Positions 55,642 through 64,000 of a stretch of DNA of 64,000 bases are shown in pieces (position 1 is the first letter of the stretch; the number at the start of each line of letters is the position of its first letter). This stretch comes from Nematopogon swammerdamellus (Eukaryota > Arthropoda > Insecta > Lepidoptera > Adelidae): positions 8,639,347 through 8,703,346 of the forward strand of contig OX336355.1 in the NCBI GenBank assembly GCA_946902875.1, given 5' to 3'. A program made the translations under genes and the position numbers. Below the pieces are notes generated by a model. It was not told where the DNA came from and made no database searches. It worked only from the letters and a program-made list of their open reading frames with translations.

Positions 55642-55824
55642 TTTTTTATGGAAACTGACACGGTTGGCTACGTCACCAACAACATCCGTGATGTCAGCCC
55701 ATAACACCGGGTGAACTAGGTGCGATGTCAGTGCTTCCCTTCATTTAATGTCGGCTACACTGAACTAGACGGAAAACACGAACTTCTCGTATTTACATAG
55801 CCGTTTCGACTGACGTTTCATTCA
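55642..55824 (-). mobile_element. Truncated 5S-derived SINE, minus strand
   Basis: TTTATGGAAACTGACACGGT through CACCGGGTGAACTAGGTGCG to CCGTTTCGACTGACGTTTCA; the head is missing. It is the longest of the minus-strand copies. Confidence 0.88.
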
Positions 55825-56335
55825 CACACGTGCAATAAATCTGGGGGCACGGGAGTGCCCCCGCCAAGTTTGTATTTTACACATTTCCTAAGGAATTCAA
55901 TACCTTTCCTAAAAAGCAAACGGAATGTGTTAAATTCGGGATGCGGGGTGAGCAGAGCTTGGGAGGTGTGTTGGCTGTTGCTTCATCCGCTCGCCTGATC
56001 GCGGGGAACCGCCCCGCGATTAGGTTAGGTTAGTATAATGTGACCTGATTATGCCAATGAGATCCTTCATAAAAAATCATATTTTGATTCTCAGTTTATG
56101 TGTTTTATTTTTCATTCATTCACTAATTCTACGGTTCAGACCATAGAAGTCAATGGCTCAGATCAAGAAATAAAGGCGGAGTCGTGTTTGATTTTGACGT
56201 TAAGCGGCTGTCGTCAATCCATGTTTTGTGTGCTAGAGAATAATGTTGCCAATTTGTTCCCATCGGAGTTCTAATTCTATATGTATATTATGTAACAATA
56301 ATTCGCCATACATACAATAACTTGTGTATCATAGT

Positions 56336-56490
56336 GGTCCGGTCCCACTGCACCTCTTCCACGTATATACCGTGATATGGGCAAGATGCCGTGCTAAAGG
56401 GCGATAGGTTGGCTACCTCTCACCTTGGCCCGGTCCTTCCACAGTCTTGAAGTTGGCAACTTTACTTGCTGCTTAATAGTTATCTTGTTT
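56336..56490 (+). repeat. Family A fragment
   Basis: GATGCCGTGCTAAAGGGCGA, CACCTCTCACCTTGGCCCGG-like and TTACTTGCTGCTTAATAGTT; the 3' half is missing. Confidence 0.75.
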
Positions 56491-56860
56491 TAATGACAGT
56501 TTTAAAAACATCGTGAGAAAACTTGTGCACTGGTAATCCGTCGTTACGTCCAAGGTTGACTGAATGAAATTTCATCCTGCTGTAATTCTGCCTTCTGCAC
56601 GTCCTGAGGCGTGATAGAATTAAACAAGAATATTTGAAAATAAATTATCTCAAGATATCAAGAAATGTGTCACGAAACTGCTCACGGAGCGGGGTGGAGA
56701 AGGGACTCGAGTTGCCGCGTCGCGTCGGCTGACGTAAGTTAAAATTCCTGTAAGGCAAACTCTAATTGTTTAATTTGGTATTCAGGCTCGCAGACACAGG
56801 TCTGCCTGTCGTCAGGCCAGAGTCGTCGATCGAGGTAGAATTACTTGAGACACGACAACA

Positions 56861-57133
56861 CCATTCGGAACCGGTGTAAAACTGTAGGTCTCTTCCCTTG
56901 CCCCTTACTAGGTGGTAGGCTCAAATTGTAGCCGACTGGGTTGGTACCACCGTACTGGATGTAAGATGGCCGCATAGCAGCCTCGATTGTGTTCTCCTCT
57001 AGTCCAGTATAGCCAGCAATCTAGAGAAGTCTCCGGTGTGGCACCTACCTTCTCGGAGGTGATATTGGCTGGTCGGAGCATGCGCTTTGGCCCCTCCGAC
57101 TTAGCCACCCATAGCGGATTACATAAAAAAAAA
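56861..57133 (+). mobile_element. tRNA-derived SINE, 5'-truncated
   Basis: It starts CCATTCGGAACCGGTGTAAA and is complete to GCGGATTACATAAAAAAAAA. The tRNA-like head is missing. Confidence 0.88.
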
Positions 57134-57720
57134 TGTTTTATGCGAGCTCACGTCTGCACCACCCGCCCACCATCGAGCTTAGGGACCACGATCAGCGCGC
57201 TTCCCGTCTAACACTGTAGCCATGGCAACTGAGCCGTGCCGCGTTCGATTGGCCGTCGCTCGGGTCGCTCACTCCTCGACTCACATTTTGCGCACCCTCA
57301 ATTTTTGGCAGAGTCGGTGCCAATATTGCAAACACGCTCCACCTGTTAGTATGGGTCAAATCTTGCAACTGAATTTTAAACTAGTTCCACCCAACCGATT
57401 GAACTGAAATTTTACGCACACTTTTGCTACTGATGACAATACAATCTAGTACATTGTCGCGAAATGTTAATAAAAGTAGGTAACAATTATTTCATTTGAC
57501 AGTGATTGGTTGATATGCAAGTACTTGCCGAAATATACATACACTTACAATTCGTGCGACAAACTTTTGGATAACAATAATTCAACTTAAGATTAAATTA
57601 AACTTAGTACCGTTAGTTATATTCAAAAAAAGCTTAACGGGACATGACAAAAAAAATTATCACGATTATTTTCGAAAGCACTAGTAATGCTCAAAGTTTA
57701 ATGGATTAACAGTACAGTTT
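57134..57720. other. No recognised feature
   Basis: A GC-richer patch (57140-57300) and AT-rich remainder; nothing supported. Confidence 0.4.
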
Positions 57721-57890
57721 TTTTTTATTGAACGCGCGATATGTGGCTCCGATCCACCCATAAGGTGTCTAACGACGCCCATGGACATTCGATGTGTATG
57801 CGGGGGTTGCGAATGCCATGCCGGCCTGACAGGTGCCTATTTACGCCCCTCTTGAAGGAAATTGAGTACTCCTTCTCAGGCCCTACATAC
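57721..57890 (+). repeat. Family D fragment
   Basis: TTGAACGCGCGATATGTGGC, CCACCCATAAGGTGTCTAAC and TGCCGGCCTGACAGGTGCC, ending at CCCCTCTTGAAGG. Confidence 0.75.
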
Positions 57891-58444
57891 CACGCACTTA
57901 ATACTTTGGTATTTATATTATTCTGTACACGCACGTGGTTATGTATGCAAAAACATCAAGTTACCGCAGTAAAAACTCACCTCACTCCTCCATAATCTCT
58001 CTGAAAGTTATTTGAAATGAGAAAATTTGAGCCTTCATTACGAAGCAGGGGCGGGGAAAATGTTTTTTAACAGCGAGAAATATTTTCATTTCTTCGTATT
58101 TTCTAATCCAACGCGTATGTTGTAGGTACCCGCCACCGAATACAGATAATTACGAGTATATATAGAATGGAACGGGCCCATGAGTAACTTAGAACAAACG
58201 CTAAAGGCAGACAGTGCAATAATTTTTACTGCTCAAAAAAAGGGACATTCATTAAGTATGTATATTGCATAAAGAATATTAATAATGATGAAATAAAATA
58301 AAAATTATCTAAAAATTCCCAAAACTAAAAACGGAAAATAGATACAGGGTGTCCCAAAACTCAACGTCAAGCAAGGATGTGGATGACATGAAAGAAAAGA
58401 ACGAAAGGAAAAATTGCATTTCTTGAAATAATAAAAACAACATT

Positions 58445-58789
58445 ACCGCCGCCATCGTCATCGATCCATCATCCTCTATCGAGGACCTCGTCCGCCACGT
58501 CCAGGACAAAGGAGAGCGAGTTGAGAGTGTCGACGCTCTAACTTCTCACTGGGCGGACACAAACTTTTACGCTTTCAAGCTTCCTCCGAAGACATTCCTT
58601 CGCAGCGAGTTCTGGCCCTCCGGTGTGGTGTTGCGGCGCTACAACGCGACCTTCAGCGTGAGGTCGCGCGCCCTAAGTATCCTGCGTCCGCTCCGGAGCT
58701 GGCTGCCACTGCCGTCTCGTCCTGCACATTCAGGAGACGCGGCCCGCTTCGCCGCCGACGCAATCCGCGCCAACTCCGCGAGCACCTGA
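58445..58789 (+). pseudogene. LINE ORF1 (gag-like) C-terminal fragment
   Basis: An open frame of 114 codons with no ATG ends at TGA 58787-58789. It reads EDLVRHVQDKGERVESVDAL, TSHWADTNFYAFKLPPK and EFWPSGVVLRRY. The pattern of a basic helix, then xAFKL…FL-xxxFWPxGVxxRxF, is that of the C-terminal domain of ORF1 proteins of insect non-LTR retrotransposons, here with an altered Pro/Arg-rich end. The GC content is far above that of the flanks. A stop codon lies just upstream, so it is truncated. Confidence 0.6.
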
Positions 58790-58800
58790 TGAGAAAAACT

Positions 58801-59265
58801 AATTTTTAGTTCTTAAGTTAAGATATTTAATATGTATTTTTTTAAATATTGCCAAATGAAATATAGAGATAATAAAAAAAAACATAAAAATATTAAATAC
58901 AATTTAATAATATAAATTATCAATATAAATCAAGACAGAAAAAGTATATCTAAAAAACAAGCGGTTTAACTGCTAACAATATGAAACCATTGCAAAAACA
59001 GACCTATAACGCTGTTTTTACAGACGGGCCCAGATTTTAAGCAAATAGCACACATTACAAGGCTCACAAGAAATTTGTAGTCAAATATATAAACATACTT
59101 CAAAACCTAACATAATAAACCTAATAAACCTAAGCACGGTTTGAAATCTCCTTTTGTCACTTCTACTACATCGCTCGCAAATTCTCTGTTCACAGGTATT
59201 AGGGTTAGCACGCACAGGGGGGAAAAAACCGCGCGGTTTATATCGCAAAAACTTTAACATATGAA
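58801..59265. other. AT-rich spacer, no recognised feature
   Basis: Nothing supported. Confidence 0.45.
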
Positions 59266-59319
59266 AAACTAGCTGAGCCCGCGGCTCCGCTCGCGTGAAA
59301 TTCGTATTTCAAAGAAGAC

Positions 59320-61700
59320 AGTAAGTAACTATGGGCGAGGCCGAAGTCCGAGCTGCGTTCAGGAAGTCGATAAACCATCTCTAAGAAAGTAAGTAATTAA
59401 GGGCGAGGCCGAAGGCAAGCTTCGTTATGGTAAACAATAAACCTTCTCAAATAAAGTAAGTAAATAACGGCGAGGCTTCACGCTGAGCTATATTCTAGAA
59501 AGAAAATAAACCTTCTCGAAGAAAGTAAGTAACTGAGGGCGAGGCCGAAGGCCGAGCTGCGTTCAGGAAGATCATAAACGTTCTCGATGAAAGTAAGTAA
59601 CTGATGGCGAGGCCGAAGGCCGACCTGCGTTCAGGAAGACGATAAACCATCTCTAAGAAAGTAAGTAATTAAGGGCGAGGCCGAAGGCCGAGCTGCGCCC
59701 AGGAAGACGATGAACCTTATCTAAGAAAGTAAGCAATTAAGGGCGAGGCCGAAGGCCGAGCTACGTTCAGGAAGACCATAAACCTTCTCGAAGAAAGTAA
59801 GTAACTAAGGGCGAGGCCGAAGGCCGAGCTGCGTTCAGGAAGACGATAAACCTTATCTAAGAAAGTAAGTAATTAAGGGCGAGGCCGAAGGCCGAGCTAC
59901 CTTCAGGAAGACCATAAACCTTCTCGAAGAAAGTAAGTAACTGATGGCGAGGCCGAAGGCCGAGCTGCGTTCAGGAAGACGATAAACCATCTCTAAGAAA
60001 GTAAGTAATTAAGGGCGAGGCCGAAGGCCGAGCTACGTTCAGGAAGACGATAAACCTTCTCGAAAAAGTAAGTAACTGAGGGCGAGGCATAATGCCGACC
60101 TGCGTTCAGAAAGACTATAAACCTTCTCGAAGACAGTAAGTAACTGAGGGCGAGGCCGAGTTGGGTTTCAGAAAGACGATAAACCTTATCTTAGAGAGTA
60201 AGTAATTAAGGGCGAGGCCGAAGGCCGAGGAAGACCATAAACCTTCTCGAAGAAAGTAAGCAACTGAGGGCGAGGCCGAAGGCCGAGCTGCGTTCAGGAA
60301 GACTATAAACCTCATCGAAGAAAGTAAGTAACTGAGGGCGAGGCCGAAGGCCGAGCTACGTTCAGGAAGACTATAAACCTTCTCAAAGAAAGTAAGTAAC
60401 TAAGGGCGAGGCCGAAGGCCGAGCTGCGTTCAGGAAGACGATAAACCTTATCTAAGAAAGTAAGTAACTAAGGGCGAGGCCGAAGGCCGTGCTACGTTCC
60501 GGAAGACCATAAACCTTCTAGAAGAAACTAAGTAACTGAGGGTGAGGGCGAAGGTCGAGCTGCGTTCAGGAAGACTATAAACCTTCTCGAAGAAAGTAAC
60601 TGAGGGCGAGGCCGAAGGTCGAGTTGCGTTCAGGAAGACCATAAACCTTCTCGAAGAAAGTAAGCAACTGAGGGCGAGTCCGAAGGCCGAGCTGCGTTCA
60701 GGAAGACTATAAACCTTATCGAAGAAAGTAAGTAACTGAGGGCGAGGCCGAAGGCCGAGCTACGTTCAGGAAGACTATAAACCTTCTCAAAGAAAGTAAG
60801 TAACTGAGGGTGAGGGCGAAGGTCGAGCTGCGTTCAGGAAGACTATAAACCTTCTCGATGAAAGTAACTGAGGGCGAGGCCGAAGGTCGAGTTGCGTTCA
60901 GGAAGACCATAAACCTTCTCGATGAAAGTAAGCAACTGAGGGCGAGGCCGAAGGCCGAGCTGTGTTCAGGAAAACGATAAACCATCTCTAAGAAAGTAAG
61001 TAATTAAGGGCGAGGCCGAAGGCCGAGTTGGGTTTCAGAAAGACTATAAGCCTTCTCGAAGAAAGTAAGTAACAAAGGGCGAGGCCGAAGGCCGAGCTGC
61101 GTTCAGGAATACGATAAACCTTCTCGAAGACAGTAATTAACTATGGGTGAGGCCGAAGGCCGAGTTGCGTTGCGGAAGAGGATAAACCTTCTCGAAGAAA
61201 GTAAGTAACTGAGGGTGAGGCCGAAGGCCGAGCTGCGTTCAGAAATACTATAAACCTTCTCGAACAAAGTAAGTAACTAAGGGCGAGGCCGAAGGCCGAG
61301 TTGCGTTTAGGAAGACCATAACCCTTATCTAAGAAAGTAAGTAATTAAGGGCGAGGCCGAAGGCCGAGCTACCTTCAGGAAGACCATAGACCTTCTTGAA
61401 GAAAGTAAATAACTGAGGGCGAGGCCGAAGGCCGAGCTGCGTTCAGAAAGACTATAAACCTTCTCGGTGAAGGTAAGTATAAACTATGGGTGAGGCCGAA
61501 GGCCGATCTGCGTTCAGGAAGAGGATAAACCTTCTCGATCAAAGTAAGTAACTATGGGCGAGGCCGAAGGCCAAGCTGCGTTTAGGTAAACGATAAACCT
61601 TCTTAAATAAATTAAATAGCTAAAGGCGAGGCTTCAGGCTAAGCTGCATACTGGAATACATTAAAACTTCTCGAAGAAAGTAAGTACCTAAGGGCGAGGC
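59320..61700 (+). repeat. Tandem array of about 35 units of about 68 bp
   Basis: Each unit reads approximately AAAGTAAGTAACTGAGGGCG, AGGCCGAAGGCCGAGCTGCG, TTCAGGAAGACGATAAACCT, TCTCGAAG. Units differ mainly by AACTGAGGG against AATTAAGGG, ACGATAAA against ACCATAAA, and CTTCTCGAAG against CTTATCTAAG. Larger blocks recur (for example 60310-60660 and 60720-60960), so duplication also acted on groups of units. Some units have lost GTAAGTAA or other segments. Minus-strand frames are repeat shadows. Confidence 0.95.
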
Positions 61701-61728
61701 CACTGGCACCCCCATCTCTCCCCCGCCG

Positions 61729-61760
61729 CGCCCCCCCCCCCCCCCCCCACCACCACAACC
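61729..61760 (+). repeat. Poly(C) tract
   Basis: About 20 C followed by ACCACCACAACCCCCC, at the junction of array and element 3' part. Confidence 0.9.
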
Positions 61761-62390
61761 CCCCTCTTCAAAGGCACCCCCAGTATGGATAAAATTATTT
61801 AAAATAATTTAAAATCCTAAAATCTAATTTTGAAATCATCCCCTATTTTAATTTAAGGGTTGATTTAACAAAAACGCTGAAACACGTAATTCTTTATTTC
61901 ATACCAAAAGCCTAAATATGAATTTGTCATATCCCTAACTTGAAAAATGATGGGTTGCCCATACAAATTTTCATCCCCTATTTCACCCCTTTAAGGGTTG
62001 ATTTAGCAAAAACGCTGAAACAGGTAATTCTTTATTTCATACCAAAAGCCCAAATATGAATTGTCATATCCCTAACTTAAGAAATGCTGAGTTCCCCATA
62101 CAAACTTTCATCCCCTATTTCACCCCCTTAAGGGTTGTTTTTTGAGGCAAAAAGTAGTGTATCTCCGTGCAATATTTTATCGAAATCGGTTCAGCGGTTT
62201 AGGCGTGAAAAGGTAACAGACAGACAGACAACAGAGTTACATTCGAATTTATAATATTAGTATGGATTATACGAACCTCGCGCTACGGTTTAATTGCCGC
62301 GCGGAGGCAATCGCGCGATATGCAGCAACTGCAAATCTGCGATGAGGTGCGGATTTTCTGTGCACTATGGCCTACATATGTTCTATGTGT

Positions 62391-62660
62391 AACCTAACCT
62401 AACCTAACCCAACCCGACCCGACCCGACCCGACCCGACCCGACCCGACCCGACCCGACCAGACCCGACCCGACCCGACCCGACCCGACCCGACCCGACCC
62501 GACCCGACCCGACCCGACCCGACCCGACCCGACCCGACCCGACCCGACACGACCCGACCCGACCCGACCTGACCCAACCCAACCCAACCCCCCCAACCCG
62601 AACCGAACCGAACCGAACCGAACCGAACCGAACCGAACCGAACCTAACCGAACCTAACCT
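62391..62660 (+). repeat. Pentanucleotide block related to the insect telomere repeat
   Basis: About 54 consecutive pentamers are in one register. It starts with three copies of AACCT (the CCTAA strand of the insect TTAGG telomere repeat), then AACCC, then about 32 GACCC with a few single-base variants, then AACCC, then a run of about nine AACCG, and finally AACCT and AACCG mixed. The block is flanked by ordinary sequence on both sides, so it is interstitial. Confidence 0.95.
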
Positions 62661-62715
62661 ATATTATATTTTTATATTTGATATTTATTAATTTGTTACT
62701 TTAGTAAGACATTAT

Positions 62716-63065
62716 GTCAGCCTCGATAGCTCAGTGGTGCAGACATTCAACTGTCGCTATTGAATGTTAAGCAACGCTGGGTGCGGTCAGTACTTGGATG
62801 GGTGACCGCTGACCGTTGGAGGTTGACCGAGGTTCGGATTCCTCGTAAAACTGTAGGTCCCTTCCCTCCTAATCTTACTTGGTGGTAGGTTTTAACCCGC
62901 CCGGGTTGGTACCACCGCACTGAATGAAACGTCGGTCTAAACGGCTATGTAAATAGTTTGTGTTTTCCGACCAGTTCAGTGTAGCCGGCACGATCAAAGG
63001 GGGAAGCACTGACATGGCACCTAGTTCACCCGGTGTTATGGGCTGACATCACTGACGTTGTAGGT
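62716..63065 (+). mobile_element. 5S rRNA-derived SINE, 3'-truncated
   Basis: Nearly identical to 42305-42650 over its length, including AAGCAACGCTGGGTGCGGTC and GTACTTGGATGGGTGACCGC. It breaks off at GACGTTGTAGG and continues into unrelated GC-rich sequence (TCGACGCGCGCGTCG). Confidence 0.9.
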
Positions 63066-63069
63066 CGAC

Positions 63070-63655
63070 GCGCGCGTCGTCGCCAGCTCAGTTTTTTAGG
63101 ATTTTCGGATAAGCGGTCGTTCGGACAATCGACATTCTACTAGCGAAAAAAAAAACAGCGCTGATAATAAGATCCGCTGTGCGTGCTAGCCCTTAGAGGC
63201 ACAGAGATGTAGGTATACGTAGAATGCAGAAGCATCCAGGTACTTGTACCAGAGGAACAAAGCGTTGGAACGCCTTATGACATGGGCAATTAGTCTTCAT
63301 TTGTAATCGCCGTGAGGGAAGAATACTGGTGCTGAGATATTGTAGTCTTTGCACAATTAGTGTTGCAGTGTGTACCTGGATGGTTTTAGAGCTTGTGACG
63401 AAGCGGCAAAGAGCTTGTGTGGTTTGAGAAAGGCAGTGTGTTCGATTCTCGTTAATTTGCACATTGCCTTCGATTTACCATTAATAGTCGAGGGTAAAAT
63501 GATTTAATAATATCTTATATGTCAACATATAATATTATATTATTATAATGTCAACATTAAACTCTCAATGATGTAAAAGAACGTAATAGTCAACTTTTAC
63601 CACATTGTGTATTATCATTAGACGTTAGACGGTAGTAACTTAGCTAACAACATTT
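63070..63655. other. Unclassified segment
   Basis: An 89-codon minus-strand frame (63193-63462) is present. It contains several Cys and is longer than expected by chance in such DNA, but I recognise no motif; it may be part of a decayed retroelement. Confidence 0.3.
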
Positions 63656-63659
63656 ATAA

Positions 63660-64000
63660 AACCGTTCAAGTGCGTCTGTCCGTTCGTCCGACTGTCGTTC
63701 AGTTTATACATCTGTACGTCCGTCTGTCCGTCTGTCCGTCCGTTTTTAGGTTTCCGTATCCCGTACGGAAGCCTATTACTAAACCTCCGCCGTCCGTCCG
63801 TCCGTCCGTCTGTCCGTCTGTCCGAGGGCTGTATCTCTTGAACCGTAATAGGTAGCTCGTTGAAATTTTCACAGAATATATTTTACTATGGCGGATATAA
63901 CAATAAATAATAAAAAAAAGAAAATGTTAAAAATATAGGGGGGGGCTCCCCTACAACCAACGTCCGCAAAATCGATTATTCACACTACTGAATAATAGAT
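63660..64000 (+). repeat. GTCCGTCC/AGGGTTCCGTA-family copy, cut by the window end
   Basis: It begins ACCGTTCAAGTGCGTCTGTC, has GTCCGTCCGTCCGTCCGTCT, TTGAAATTTTCACAGAATAT and CACTACTGAATAATAGAT, collinear with 21330-21600. Confidence 0.83.

Larger units (their letters stand above)
59268..62266 (+). mobile_element. 3-kb dispersed element expanded by an internal tandem array
   Basis: It opens with ACTAGCTGAGCCCGCGGCTC and GCTCGCGTGAAATTCGTATT. It closes with ATCGAAATCGGTTCAGCGGT, TTAGGCGTGAAAAGGTAACA, CAGACAGACA and TATAATATTAGTATGGAT. These two ends are the usual start and finish of a non-autonomous element common in moth genomes, there usually a few hundred bases long. The middle has been expanded by the 68-bp array. 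Between array and 3' end two copies of a TTTAAGGGTTGATTTAGCAA unit are present (61830-62130). Confidence 0.6.

Noticed and set aside
60115..60985. Several related minus-strand ORFs with FLNATRPSASPSV motifs
   Set aside because: They are shadows of the 68-bp array; the unit length is not a multiple of three, so no continuous protein exists.
59320..61700. CRISPR-like array
   Set aside because: Units are contiguous without unique spacers, and the genome is an animal's.
62394..62596. GSGRVGSGRVG frames
   Set aside because: They are translations of the GACCC pentamer block, open in more than one phase.

Overview
The window is lepidopteran (moth or butterfly) nuclear DNA. It carries the 3' half of one intron-rich cadherin gene, and the rest is dense with lepidopteran-type mobile elements. 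Evidence for Lepidoptera comes from the 3' ends of characteristic LINEs (ORFs ending in GEAYAQQW- or SAYPTG-type motifs followed by stop codons), the repeated AGGGTTCCGTA family, many short TIR elements, and insect TTAGG/CCTAA-type pentamers. These assignments come from recognising motifs by eye; no database search was possible.

Positions 1-25675 (+ strand) hold the last six exons of a classical type III cadherin: 606-830, 1455-1585, 2247-2382, 13757-13957, 16854-17012 and 25545-25675. Their splice phases agree throughout and together they encode 326 residues: the end of a laminin-G region, one transmembrane helix split between two exons, and a complete catenin-binding tail. The best match is Cadherin-N (CadN); a shotgun/E-cadherin orthologue is the main alternative. 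The intron that splits the helix is 11.4 kb. It contains a 3.7-kb nested foldback structure (6921-10642). On the minus strand, beside the foldback, is an exon-like sequence (10630-10709) that reads as the first coding exon of a THAP-domain protein and ends at the same intron position and phase as human THAP1. The next intron appears to use a GC donor. Just upstream of the cytoplasmic exon lies a duplicated copy of its own 3' splice site, which would give a truncated receptor if used.

Positions 25676-64000 contain the 3' UTR and then about 38 kb in which I find no convincing complete gene; one weak exon-like ORF lies at 35763-35936. This part is a mosaic of repeats: 5S rRNA-derived SINEs, tRNA-derived SINEs, several MITEs with terminal inverted repeats, LINE 3' fragments, a 2.4-kb array of about 68-bp units, a block of telomere-like pentamers, and several dispersed families that I could group by copies within the window but not name.

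Most apparent ORFs in the window are products of tandem repeats or decayed transposons. The points most worth following up are the decoy acceptor and GC donor in the cadherin gene, the THAP exon beside the foldback, the two SINE families that share a body, and the pentamer block.
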